Of a stretch of DNA of 64,000 bases, positions 18,277 through 25,834 are shown one piece after another (positions within the stretch are counted from its first letter, which is position 1; each line of letters begins with the position of its first letter). Location of the stretch: NCBI RefSeq assembly GCF_902859735.1, contig NZ_CADIJY010000020.1, forward strand, positions 1 through 64,000, in the 5' to 3' direction. The notes under the pieces are model-generated. The model did no database searches and was not told the DNA's origin. It was given only the letters and a program-made list of their open reading frames with translations. The position numbers were made by a program, and so were the translations under genes. Origin of the DNA: Achromobacter aegrifaciens. Lineage in GTDB: Bacteria > Pseudomonadota > Gammaproteobacteria > Burkholderiales > Burkholderiaceae_B.

Positions 18277-19770
18277 ATGCATATTCTGGTTGCTGGCTTC
18301 CAGCACGAAACCAACACCTTCGCGCCGTCGCTCGCCGCCTACGACAACTTCGTGCGCGGCGAAGGATTCCCCGCCATGGTGCGCGGCAAGGACATGCTGG
18401 CGCTGCGCGAGGTCAACATCCCCGCTGGCGGCTTCATCAACGCGGCGCTGGCCCAGGGCCATACGGTCGAGACCGTGATCTGGGCGGGCGCCAGCCCCTC
18501 GGCCCATGTAACCCGCGACGCCTACGAACGAATCGCCGGCGAAATCCTGGACGCGGCCCGCAACGGCAGCTACGACGCCGTCTACCTCGACCTGCACGGC
18601 GCCATGGTCGCCGAACACCTGGACGACGGTGAAGGCGAACTGCTGGCGCGCGTGCGCCAGATCGTCGGGCCCGACGTGCCGGTGATCGCCAGCCTGGACC
18701 TGCACGCCAACGTCACCGCGCAGATGCTGCAGGAAGCCGACGGCCTGGCCGCGTTCCGCACCTATCCGCATGTGGACATGGCCGACACCGGCGAACACGC
18801 GGCGCGCCTGCTGCAGGCCCGCATCGCGGCCGGCGACAGCTGGAGCCGCAGCGAACGCCGCCTGCCCTTCCTGATTCCGATCAACGGCATGTGCACGATG
18901 CTGCAGCCGTCCAAGGGTGTGTACGAGCTGCTGGAAAGCCTGGAGCAGACCCCGGGCGTGGCCTCCATCTCGTTCGCGCCCGGCTTTCCGGCGGCGGACT
19001 TCCCCGAGTGCGGCCCGGTGGTCTGGGCCTACGGCACCGATGCGGCAGCCGTCGAACGCGTGACCGAAACCCTGTACCAGCGCGTGCTGGAACTGGAGCC
19101 GCAATGGTCGCCCGACTTCCTCGATCCGTCCGAGGCCGTGCGCCGCGCGCAGGCGCTGGCGGCGGGCGCATCGCGCCCCGTGGTCATCGCCGACACGCAG
19201 GACAATCCGGGCGCGGGCGGCGACGCCAATACCACCGGCATGCTGCGCGCGCTGGTGCAGGCCGATGCCCAGAATGCCGCGCTGGGGCTGTTCTACGACC
19301 CCGAGGCGGTACGCCAGGCCACCGCGGCCGGCATCGGCGGCAAGGTCCGCCTGAGCCTGGGAGGCCAATCGGGCGTGGCGGGCGACTCCGCTTTCGAAGG
19401 CGAGTTCGTGGTCGAAACCCTGTCGCCCGGCAAGCTGCGCTTTGACGGGCCGATGATGAACGGTATGGACGTGGACCTGGAAGCCGTGGCCGGCCTGCGC
19501 ATCGGCGGCGTGCGGGTGGTGGTCAGTGCCACCAAGTCGCAGATGCTGGACCGCAACCTGTTCCGCGTCGGCGGCGTGCAGCCCGAGGAGATGGCGATAC
19601 TGGTGGTGAAGAGTTCCGTGCACTTCCGCGCGGACTTCCAGCCCATCGCCCACGAAGTGCTGGTGGCCAAGGCGCCCGGCCCGATGCAGGCCGACCCGGC
19701 CGACCTGCCCTGGACCCGGCTGCAGCCCGGCATCCGCGTGCGGCCGCAAGGCAAGCCGTTCTCTTACTGA
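18277..19770 (+). CDS. M81-family metallohydrolase (MlrC-like)
   Basis: Zinc-dependent peptidase/amidase of 497 residues in the family of microcystinase MlrC. The N-terminal domain has the metal-site segments GFQHETNTFAP (residues 7-17), VYLDLHGAM and ASLDLHANVT (near 105-150) and a C-terminal MlrC domain (ADTQDNPGAGGDANTTGMLR near 305). The ATG at 18277 has a CAGGAA ribosome site and lies 23 bases past the MFS stop. MlrC itself cleaves short linear peptides; relatives next to carriers in soil and opportunistic betaproteobacteria are uncharacterised, and the real substrate here is unknown. A strong terminator follows. Confidence 0.9.
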   Translation: MHILVAGFQHETNTFAPSLAAYDNFVRGEGFPAMVRGKDMLALREVNIPAGGFINAALAQGHTVETVIWAGASPSAHVTRDAYERIAGEILDAARNGSYDAVYLDLHGAMVAEHLDDGEGELLARVRQIVGPDVPVIASLDLHANVTAQMLQEADGLAAFRTYPHVDMADTGEHAARLLQARIAAGDSWSRSERRLPFLIPINGMCTMLQPSKGVYELLESLEQTPGVASISFAPGFPAADFPECGPVVWAYGTDAAAVERVTETLYQRVLELEPQWSPDFLDPSEAVRRAQALAAGASRPVVIADTQDNPGAGGDANTTGMLRALVQADAQNAALGLFYDPEAVRQATAAGIGGKVRLSLGGQSGVAGDSAFEGEFVVETLSPGKLRFDGPMMNGMDVDLEAVAGLRIGGVRVVVSATKSQMLDRNLFRVGGVQPEEMAILVVKSSVHFRADFQPIAHEVLVAKAPGPMQADPADLPWTRLQPGIRVRPQGKPFSY

Positions 19771-19778
19771 ACGCCCCG

Positions 19779-19807
19779 CCCCGCCGCCAGCCGGCGGGGT
19801 TTGCTTT
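19779..19807 (+). terminator. Intrinsic terminator of the MFS-M81 operon
   Basis: CCCCGCCG (19779-19786) pairs perfectly with CGGCGGGG (19792-19799) around a five-base loop, followed by TTTGCTTT. It starts 9 bases after the M81 stop. Confidence 0.88.
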
Positions 19808-19834
19808 CGCGCGGCGCAGTGGCAGACTGGAAGC

Positions 19835-20356
19835 ATGAAAAAGCTCCATACGCTCGCCTATCCGCGCCTCGGCGCGTCGGACTCCGCGTTCATCGAGGAG
19901 TTCCGGCGCCAGCATGACGGCCAGCATCCGCTGGTGCAGGCGCACTTCACCATGGCATTCGGCTGCGCGGGCATCGACGAACAGGCCTACCAGCAGCACC
20001 TCGAAGAGGTCGCCGGCCTGAACGGCCCGATAGACTTCGTATGCCGTTACGCCATGCTGGGGGCCGACCCCGCGCACGCTTACGCGTACCTGGTTCCCGA
20101 TGAAGGCCACAGCCAGCTGTCGCGGCTGCATGACGCCCTGTACCGCCAGGTGCTGGCGCCGACCCTGCGCCTGGACATTCCTTATGTGCCGCACATCACC
20201 ATGGGGTCGTCCACCAACCGGGCGCTGATGAAATCGCTGTGCGATGAATTGAACCGCAACGGACTTGAAATCCGCGGCACGGTCGACAAGTTGACGATGG
20301 CTGTCCTGGAAAATGGCGTGCTGACGGACCTGACTTCGGCCCGGCTTTCCGGCTGA
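19835..20356 (+). CDS. 2H phosphoesterase / 2'-5' RNA ligase-like protein
   Basis: Protein of 173 residues with the two HxT/S motifs of the 2H phosphoesterase superfamily: AHFTMAFG near residue 37 and VPHITMGS near residue 119. The spacing of about 80 residues is normal. Members act on cyclic phosphodiester bonds or 2'-5' RNA links; the specific substrate of this bacterial group is not known. It is preceded by a short gap after the M81 terminator and appears to be a single gene. Confidence 0.82.
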   Translation: MKKLHTLAYPRLGASDSAFIEEFRRQHDGQHPLVQAHFTMAFGCAGIDEQAYQQHLEEVAGLNGPIDFVCRYAMLGADPAHAYAYLVPDEGHSQLSRLHDALYRQVLAPTLRLDIPYVPHITMGSSTNRALMKSLCDELNRNGLEIRGTVDKLTMAVLENGVLTDLTSARLSG

Positions 20357-20393
20357 GGGGCCAGGCGCCGCCTGCCCCGCTCGCCCCCGCTCA

Positions 20394-21098
20394 CTACTTC
20401 AGCTTGCCCTGCGGACTGACGAAGTCTTCCAGCGTCAGCCCCTTTTCCTTCAGGATGGCTTCCAGCAGCGGCTGCAGCTTGCCCAGGCTTTCCTGCACGG
20501 TTTCGCGCACGGTATCGACCACCACCTGGGTGCTGCGTTCGATCTCGATGTTGACGAAATCGCCCACCTGCTTGTCCTCGAACACCGTCATGCGGCGGGT
20601 TTCCGGAATCAGCCAGACCTCGAACCAGCCCTCGACGCGGTTGACCTCCGATACGGTCAGGCTGGCGCCGTTGATGGCGATATAGCCCTTGGCGAAGACA
20701 TACTTGCGGAATGCCTCGGGGATGCTGAAGCGCATCAGGCGGTTGGTATCGGACGACTTCACCATCACCACTTCAGAGGTGAAATCCACGTGCCCGGACA
20801 AGGGATGGCCGCCGATCTCGGCGCCGTCCTTGGCGGCCCGCTCGACGTTGGCGCGGTCGCCCTCCTGGTAGCTGCCCAGGGTGGTGATGGCCAGGCTTTG
20901 CAGCATGACGTCGAAAGTGGCCTGGTTCTCGGACAGGATTTCCGTGACGGTCAGGCAGACGCCATCGGTGGACACGCTGGCGCCAATGGCCAGGTCCACG
21001 CAAAAACCAGGGGGGAAATCCAGCGTGAAAGTGCGCAGGCCTTCGCGATCCGCGATCTTGGCGATCTTCGCGGTGCCTTGAACAATACCGGTGAACAT
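20394..21098 (-). CDS. ribE: Riboflavin synthase alpha subunit
   Basis: Catalyses the dismutation of two 6,7-dimethyl-8-ribityllumazine molecules to riboflavin. The 234-residue protein has two lumazine-binding repeats: MFTGIVQGTAKI...CLTVTEI...GGHPLSGHVD (residues 1-95) and the second with YIAINGASLTVSEV...WLIPETRR (100-190). I use ATG 21098, where the invariant MFTGIVQ begins; an upstream ATG would add 12 non-conserved residues. A C-terminal tail of about 25 residues is longer than in E. coli RibE. It stands away from any rib operon and has no FMN riboswitch, which suggests a stand-alone copy. Confidence 0.93.
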   Translation of the reverse strand: MFTGIVQGTAKIAKIADREGLRTFTLDFPPGFCVDLAIGASVSTDGVCLTVTEILSENQATFDVMLQSLAITTLGSYQEGDRANVERAAKDGAEIGGHPLSGHVDFTSEVVMVKSSDTNRLMRFSIPEAFRKYVFAKGYIAINGASLTVSEVNRVEGWFEVWLIPETRRMTVFEDKQVGDFVNIEIERSTQVVVDTVRETVQESLGKLQPLLEAILKEKGLTLEDFVSPQGKLK

Positions 21099-21121
21099 AC
21101 GGATCCTGAATGCGGGGCGGC

Positions 21122-21167
21122 GCCCCTGAAGCAAAACATCAACGTTAACCGATATTTTGCCAGGGGC
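21122..21167 (-). terminator. Large hairpin between the aldehyde dehydrogenase and ribE
   Basis: On the leftward strand GCCCCTG-GCAAAATATC pairs with GATGTTTTGC-TT-CAGGGGC, a stem of 17 base pairs with a two-base bulge, one T-G pair and a GGTTAACGTT loop. It lies between the aldehyde dehydrogenase stop (21189) and the ribE start (21098). It may end the former transcript or form a ribE leader structure; it lacks the conserved boxes of the FMN riboswitch. Confidence 0.55.
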
Positions 21168-21188
21168 CGGGCCGCCCGCAAGCCGGGA

Positions 21189-22622
21189 TCAGTGGCGGAT
21201 GGCGATCGTCTTCAGGGTGGTGAAGCCGTACAGCGCTTCAAAGCCCTTCTCGCGGCCATAGCCTGACTGGCGCGAACCGCCGAAAGGCAGCTCCACGCCG
21301 CCGCCAGCGCCGTAGTTGTTGATGAAGACTTGACCTGCGCGCAGCTTGCGCGCCAGGCGCAGCTGGCGGCCGCCGTCGCGGGTCCAGACGCCGGCCACCA
21401 GGCCGTACAGCGTGCCGTTGGCGATTTCCAGCGCCTCTTCCTCGGTGTCGAACACCATGGCGGCCAGCACCGGGCCGAAGACTTCTTCCTGCGCCAGGCG
21501 GCTGTTGGGCGGCACGTCGCGGAACAGCACGGGCGGTTGGTAGAAACCGGCCTCGGGCGTGCCTTCCTTCAATTTGCCGCGGGCCGCGACCTTCATGCCT
21601 TCAGCTTCGGCTTCAGCCAGGAAGCCGCGCACGCGGTCCTGCTGGCGCGCGTTGATCAGGGGGCCCACGTCCAGGTCGGCCGCGGCCGGACCGGTAACGG
21701 TGGCCGAGAACGCGTCGGACAGGCGCTTGAGCACCGTTTCGTACACGCCGCGCTGGATCAGCACGCGGCTGCCGGCCGAGCAGGTCTGGCCCGCGTTCTG
21801 GATGATGGCGGCCAGCAGCACCGGCATGGCGGCGTCCAGGTCGGCATCGTCGAACACGATCTGGGGCGACTTGCCGCCCAGTTCCAGCGTGACCGGCACG
21901 TGGTTTTCGGCGGCGGCATGCGCCACCATCTTGCCCGTCTGCGGCGAACCGGTGAACGAGATGTGGTCGATGCCCGGGTGGGCGGACAGCGCCGCGCCGG
22001 CTTCATGGCCATAACCCGTGCAGATGTTCAAGGCGCCTGCCGGCAGGCCGACCTCGGCCGCGATCTCCGCCAGCTTCAAGAGCGACAGGCAAGCGTCTTC
22101 CGCGGGCTTGACCACGCACGCGTTGCCCGCGGCCAGGGCCGCGCCGACGCTGCGGCCGAAGATCTGCAGCGGATAGTTCCAGGGCACGATGTGGCCGGTG
22201 ACGCCGTGAGCTTCGCGCACCGTCAGCACGGTGAAGCCCGGGGTGTAGGGAATGGTCTCGCCATGCAGCTTGTCGACCGCGCCGGCATAGAACTCGAAGT
22301 AGCGGGCAACGGCGGCGGCGTCGGCGCGCGCCTGCTTGATGGGCTTGCCGGTGTCGGCCGATTCCAGCTGCGCCAGCTCTTCCTGACGCTCCAGCAGCGC
22401 AAAGGCGATACGCATCAAGAGGCGGCTGCGCGCAGCGGGCGCCATCTGGCCCCACTCGCCTTCAAAAGCCTCGCGCGCCGCGGTCACGGCGCGGTCCACG
22501 TCCGCCGCGCCCGAACGCGCGATCGCCTCGAAGGGCTTGCCATCGGACGGGTTCAGGACGGGAATGGTTTCACCGGTGGCGGCGGCCACCCATTGGTTGG
22601 CGATAAAGTTCTTCTGAGTCAC
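21189..22622 (-). CDS. NAD(P)-dependent aldehyde dehydrogenase
   Basis: Aldehyde dehydrogenase superfamily enzyme of about 477 residues, oxidising an aldehyde to its acid. Visible motifs are VPWNYPLQIFGRSVGAA for the cofactor site, FTGSPQTGK, the general-base segment VTLELGGKSP and the nucleophile segment NAGQTCSAGSR. I start at GTG 22622 (VTQKNFIANQW), which fits family length; the next in-frame ATG at 22757 would add 45 unconserved residues and run through a 17-base palindrome. The gene is divergent from a GntR gene followed by an SDR gene, suggesting a shared catabolic pathway. The substrate could be betaine aldehyde-like or another amino or hydroxy aldehyde; not resolvable here. Confidence 0.88.
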   Translation of the reverse strand: MTQKNFIANQWVAAATGETIPVLNPSDGKPFEAIARSGAADVDRAVTAAREAFEGEWGQMAPAARSRLLMRIAFALLERQEELAQLESADTGKPIKQARADAAAVARYFEFYAGAVDKLHGETIPYTPGFTVLTVREAHGVTGHIVPWNYPLQIFGRSVGAALAAGNACVVKPAEDACLSLLKLAEIAAEVGLPAGALNICTGYGHEAGAALSAHPGIDHISFTGSPQTGKMVAHAAAENHVPVTLELGGKSPQIVFDDADLDAAMPVLLAAIIQNAGQTCSAGSRVLIQRGVYETVLKRLSDAFSATVTGPAAADLDVGPLINARQQDRVRGFLAEAEAEGMKVAARGKLKEGTPEAGFYQPPVLFRDVPPNSRLAQEEVFGPVLAAMVFDTEEEALEIANGTLYGLVAGVWTRDGGRQLRLARKLRAGQVFINNYGAGGGVELPFGGSRQSGYGREKGFEALYGFTTLKTIAIRH

Positions 22623-22727
22623 GATGTGCGGAGTAAAGTAGCGGCCGAACGGCCGGTTGCGGGGATATGGCGTCGCGCGCGGGTTGCGTTTTGGTTTCGG
22701 ATCAAGGTACGGGAGCGCGCCGCAACT

Positions 22728-22744
22728 TGTCAATTGAATTGACA
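22728..22744. promoter_or_regulatory. Palindromic operator, copy 1 (TGTCA-N7-TGACA)
   Basis: TGTCAATTGAATTGACA is a perfect 17-base palindrome located 106 bases before the aldehyde dehydrogenase start in the divergent promoter region. It shares half-sites and spacing with copy 2. The adjacent GntR-family protein is the likely binder. Confidence 0.65.
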
Positions 22745-22826
22745 GCTTTTGTCCCAAGAGTCAGGATATTTCCCGACCACCTCGGGTAATCCCTAATAAT
22801 TCAGCGGCTTAACGCCACCCCGGATT

Positions 22827-22843
22827 TGTCATGGTGACTGACA
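22827..22843. promoter_or_regulatory. Palindromic operator, copy 2 (TGTCA-N7-TGACA)
   Basis: TGTCATGGTGACTGACA has the same TGTCA and TGACA half-sites with the same 7-base spacer as copy 1, centred 99 bases away. It lies 27 bases before the GntR start, so binding here would autoregulate the GntR-SDR transcript. Confidence 0.65.
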
Positions 22844-22870
22844 AGCCCGGCAATGCATGTAGGAATGACG

Positions 22871-23674
22871 ATGAGCAATGTGCGGGATCCACAGCTGGAA
22901 TCGCTGCTGCAAGCCGTGGACCGCCCCCGTCCTGAATTGGACGTGCTGGCGGAAGTGGCTTCGGGCCTGGGCTACGTGCGCGCCGAACGCTTTGCCGAGC
23001 GCGTCTACGAAAGCCTGTTCTATGCCATTGCCACCGGCAAGATCGCGCCCGGCAACAAGCTGCCAACGGAACTGGAGCTGGCCGCGCTATTCGAGGTATC
23101 GCGACCGGTGGTGCGGCAGGCGCTGGATCGGCTGCGCGAAGACCAATTGGTGGACTCCATCCGCGGCTCGGGCACCTATGTACGCGCAAAACCCGACCTG
23201 ATGGGCGGCATGCCCGCGGTCGACCCGGCGCGCCGCGTCGGCCATATCCTGGAAGGCCTGGAACTGCGCATGGTGATCGAGCCCGAATGCGCCTACCTGG
23301 CTGCGCTGCGCCGCACCGACGAAGACCTGCGCGAAATGGACCGCATGCTGACCGGCTACGAAGAAGCCGACGCTTCCGGCGCCATCGCCCACCATCACGA
23401 TTACGGATTCCACCGCGCCATCGCCGCGGCCACCAGCAACCAGCGCTTCGTGCAGGTGCTGAAATCCCTGGAGTACGACGTCAGCCACGCCGTGAACGTC
23501 ATGCGCCACCTGGTCCACAGCGAACCCTGGAAGCGCACCCGCGCCGCCATCGAAGAACACCGCCACATCTACCGGCTGATCCAGGAACAGGACGCCGAAG
23601 GCGCGCGCAACGTCATGCGCGCCCATATTGAAAAAGCCCGCAGCCGCATGCTGAACAGCGGCTCGGAACATTGA
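22871..23674 (+). CDS. GntR/FadR-family transcriptional regulator
   Basis: FadR-subfamily regulator of 267 residues. Winged helix-turn-helix at residues 42-105 (RVYESLFYAIATGKIAPGNKLPTE, VSRPVVRQALDRLREDQLV) followed by an FCD domain with the metal-binding DYGFHRAI and EEHRHIYRLI motifs. Three in-frame ATG codons lie close together (22853, 22865, 22871); the last has an AGGA ribosome site 7 bases upstream and was chosen. It is divergent from the aldehyde dehydrogenase and 18 bases before an SDR gene. Twin palindromes in the divergent gap are its probable operators. Confidence 0.92.
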   Translation: MSNVRDPQLESLLQAVDRPRPELDVLAEVASGLGYVRAERFAERVYESLFYAIATGKIAPGNKLPTELELAALFEVSRPVVRQALDRLREDQLVDSIRGSGTYVRAKPDLMGGMPAVDPARRVGHILEGLELRMVIEPECAYLAALRRTDEDLREMDRMLTGYEEADASGAIAHHHDYGFHRAIAAATSNQRFVQVLKSLEYDVSHAVNVMRHLVHSEPWKRTRAAIEEHRHIYRLIQEQDAEGARNVMRAHIEKARSRMLNSGSEH

Positions 23675-23692
23675 GCAGGAAGCCTTAACTAC

Positions 23693-24478
23693 ATGTCATC
23701 GCAACAACGCCCCTCCCTGGACCTGAACCAGCAGCTCGTCGTCGTCACCGGCGCCAGCCGCGGCCTGGGCGCCGCCATCGCCCGCGCCTTCCTGCGCGAA
23801 GGCGCCAAGGTCGTCGTCAACTATCTGAACAGCGCCGAACGCGCGCAGGCACTGGCCGCCAGTGCGCCTGACCGCGCCATCGCGCTGCAGGCCGACGTAC
23901 GCGACCCGGCCGCCGTCGCCGCCATGTTCGCGCAAGCCGCCAAGCATTTCGGCCAGCCCGTGACCACCGTCGTCAACAACGCCCTGCCCGCCTTCCAGTT
24001 CAACGGCGATGCCCGTCCGCATGCCGGCGCGCTGGACTGGACGCAGATGAACGCGCAGCTGGAAGGCAGCGTGCGCGCCGCGCTCAACACCACGCAGGCC
24101 GCTCTGCCCGCCATGCGGACCGCTGGCGGCGGGCGCATCATCAACGTGGGCACCAACCTGGTCCAGAACCCGGTGGTGCCGTACCACGACTACACCGCGG
24201 CCAAGGCGGCGCTGCTGGCCTTCACCCGCACCTTGTCGCATGAACTGGGCGCGGACGGCATCACCGTCAATATGGTGTCGGGAGGCTTGCTGCGCACCAC
24301 CGACGCCTCGGCGGCCACGCCGGACGCGGTCTTCGACATGATTGCCGCGGGCACGCCGCTGCGCGAAGTCACCACGCCCGAGCAATTCGCCGACGCCGTG
24401 CTGTTCTTCGCCAGCGCCTGGTCGCGCGCTGTGACGGGCCAGAACCTGATCGTCGACGGCGGACTGGTGAAGGGTTGA
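23693..24478 (+). CDS. Short-chain dehydrogenase/reductase (FabG-like)
   Basis: NAD(P)-dependent oxidoreductase of 261 residues in the classical SDR family. It shows the cofactor motif TGASRGLG (residues 20-27), NNA at about residue 97, and the catalytic Tyr-Lys pair in YHDYTAAKAA. The active-site Ser region reads NVGTNLVQ, where a Thr or Asn replaces the usual Ser, so the catalytic triad is not fully standard. C-terminal GQNLIVDGG is typical. It is co-directional with and 18 bases after the GntR gene. Although FabG-like, its place beside an aldehyde dehydrogenase suggests catabolism rather than fatty-acid synthesis. Confidence 0.88.
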   Translation: MSSQQRPSLDLNQQLVVVTGASRGLGAAIARAFLREGAKVVVNYLNSAERAQALAASAPDRAIALQADVRDPAAVAAMFAQAAKHFGQPVTTVVNNALPAFQFNGDARPHAGALDWTQMNAQLEGSVRAALNTTQAALPAMRTAGGGRIINVGTNLVQNPVVPYHDYTAAKAALLAFTRTLSHELGADGITVNMVSGGLLRTTDASAATPDAVFDMIAAGTPLREVTTPEQFADAVLFFASAWSRAVTGQNLIVDGGLVKG

Positions 24479-24509
24479 GCCGCGCTGCGCCAACACGGCG
24501 CGCCGCGCG

Positions 24510-24728
24510 CTATGCCTGCAATCGTCTCGCGCTGATTTCCACTGCGGCGTACTTGATGCCCTTGAGCGCGGCGTCCTCGCTCACGAAGGCGGAATCGCCC
24601 ACGCCTATCCGCGTCCATTCGCGGCCTGGCGCGGTGCGCACCCAGGCTTCGTAGCCTTGCTGGGACGCAAGCGGCCTGAGTTCGTATTCGAGCTGATGCC
24701 CGTTGAGCCTGATCACTCCGGTTCTCAT
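24510..24728 (-). CDS. Small protein of unknown function (72 residues)
   Basis: I do not recognise the family. The product is soluble-looking and basic, MRTGVIRLNGHQLEYELRPL at the start and ending EISARRLQA, with alternating hydrophobic and polar residues that suggest beta-strands. It reads leftward, 18 bases after a second small gene in the same direction, so the two are probably co-transcribed. No signal peptide or membrane segment. Codon use matches neighbouring genes and the third positions are GC-rich, which supports coding. Confidence 0.5.
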   Translation of the reverse strand: MRTGVIRLNGHQLEYELRPLASQQGYEAWVRTAPGREWTRIGVGDSAFVSEDAALKGIKYAAVEISARRLQA

Positions 24729-24746
24729 TGTTTTCTCCCCGGCGCC

Positions 24747-24989
24747 TCAACGCTGGCCCGCGATGGCGCAGGCGCGCATCAGGATGTGCCCAGGCCCCGC
24801 GGGCGTTGCGCGGTAGTCCTGCGCCCGCACCACTTCTGACACGCGCTGCCCGTCCGCCATCCATTGGCGGGCGACGCTGACGACATCGGTGAACTCGGGT
24901 TGCGGCCCGTCCAGCAACCAGCCGACGATGGGGACGCCAGGCATGACGGCCACACCAGGAGAAACCTGATCCAAATCAAGGGGCTTCAT
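24747..24989 (-). CDS. Small protein of unknown function (80 residues)
   Basis: Unrecognised. It begins MKPLDLDQVSPGVAVMPG and contains one Trp-Leu patch (VGWLLDG) and a polar middle (ARQWMADGQRVSEVVRAQD). An AGGAGAG-like purine stretch lies just before the ATG at 24989. It appears to be the first of a two-gene leftward unit with the 72-residue gene. It sits on the edge of the siderophore-locus remnant, so it could be lineage-specific. Confidence 0.5.
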   Translation of the reverse strand: MKPLDLDQVSPGVAVMPGVPIVGWLLDGPQPEFTDVVSVARQWMADGQRVSEVVRAQDYRATPAGPGHILMRACAIAGQR

Positions 24990-25189
24990 ACTCCTCTCCG
25001 TTCAGGGAACTGTAGGGAGCGTAGACGCCGGGTCAATTCTCAGGCATTAGAAAACCGCAAAAAATAGAACATTTTGTGTATTCCCCGCCAGCGGCGCGGA
25101 GCAATCATCCCTGGCTGAGCACGCCACGCAGGGTGGAAATAAAAATTCACACATAAACTATCTGGGTGGCGCCGAGGAACGGCTGCCTC

Positions 25190-25342
25190 TCATTGCGCGG
25201 CAGCCAGCTCGGCGGGCGCCAAGGTCGCCGGATCGCGCGCAACCAGCGTTTCGATTGCCACGATCTGGCCATTCTCCATCCGTATCAGGCGGTCGGCCAG
25301 ATGGAAATAGCGGTCGTCGTGGGAGATCACCAGCACCGCCGC
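25190..25342 (-). pseudogene. 3' remnant of a siderophore/cyclic-peptide ABC exporter (SyrD/PvdE type)
   Basis: About 50 codons ending at 25190 encode the tail of an ABC exporter: VLVISHDDRYFHLADRLIRM is the distal H-loop region typical of the PvdE/SyrD family of siderophore and cyclic-peptide exporters, followed by a short C-terminal tail. Upstream of about 25342 the frame loses all resemblance to an ATPase: no Walker A, signature or Walker B is present. So only the last tenth of the gene survives. It reads in the same direction as the orphan FecR N-domain gene and PvdS-like sigma gene beside it. I infer a deletion that removed the rest of a siderophore cluster. Confidence 0.7.
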
Positions 25343-25434
25343 GCTGATCGAGTTTGCTGCGGGGAAGGAGATGCAAGCCGCGCATGGCGGCATGGCGTCA
25401 ATGGAGGCAGACGTGGCGAGAACAGGCCTGAAAA

Positions 25435-25683
25435 CTAGGCCTTGCCGCCGAGGTCCTCGGCGCCCGGAACATCGATATCGTTCGCGGAAGGAACCAGACC
25501 CGCCATCAACCACAAGCGGCCAGCCTTGTCGTAGGCCTGGCGATGTGCCGCATCGGCGGCGAGCCATTGCACCAGCTCGGCTTCGTGGGTTGCATCGAAA
25601 CTATCGTGCTCGTGCTGGCGCAGCACCCAGGACCAGGCAACATCCCAGACCGGGTCTTGCTTCGAATTGATGTCATCGCCCAT
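25435..25683 (-). CDS. Stand-alone FecR N-terminal (DUF4880) domain protein
   Basis: Protein of 82 residues consisting only of the cytoplasmic, sigma-binding domain of FecR-type anti-sigma factors: WDVAWSWVLRQHEHDSFDA, then LVQWLAADAAHRQAYDKAG and LWLMAGL. There is no membrane segment or periplasmic domain. Similar short proteins are encoded next to siderophore ECF sigma factors in betaproteobacteria, where they may be soluble modulators, so it may be complete rather than truncated; its stop lies about 90 bases before the exporter remnant. It follows the ECF sigma gene with a gap holding a hairpin. Confidence 0.7.
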   Translation of the reverse strand: MGDDINSKQDPVWDVAWSWVLRQHEHDSFDATHEAELVQWLAADAAHRQAYDKAGRLWLMAGLVPSANDIDVPGAEDLGGKA

Positions 25684-25723
25684 AGGCTACCTTGGGGGCT
25701 AAAAGGCTGGTTGGCGCTATGGT

Positions 25724-25750
25724 AAAGGAAAAGGTTATCCACGATAACCT
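25724..25750 (-). terminator. Hairpin with T-rich tail between sigma factor and DUF4880 gene
   Basis: AGGTTATC (25732-25739) and GATAACCT (25743-25750) form a perfect 8-base stem with a 3-base loop. On the leftward strand the stem is followed by TTTTCCTTT. It could be an attenuating terminator that reduces transcription of the DUF4880 gene, or an operator palindrome. Confidence 0.55.
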
Positions 25751-25834
25751 CTCTGAGGGACGACACGCTGTCCAAACCGCATGCCTGCGCCCACCTGGCC
25801 CAAGGGGCAACTGCGCAGCCTGATGCCTGCGGGC

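Noticed and set aside
21099-21188. FMN riboswitch before ribE
   Set aside because: Only a single hairpin is present; the conserved multi-helix core of the FMN aptamer is absent.
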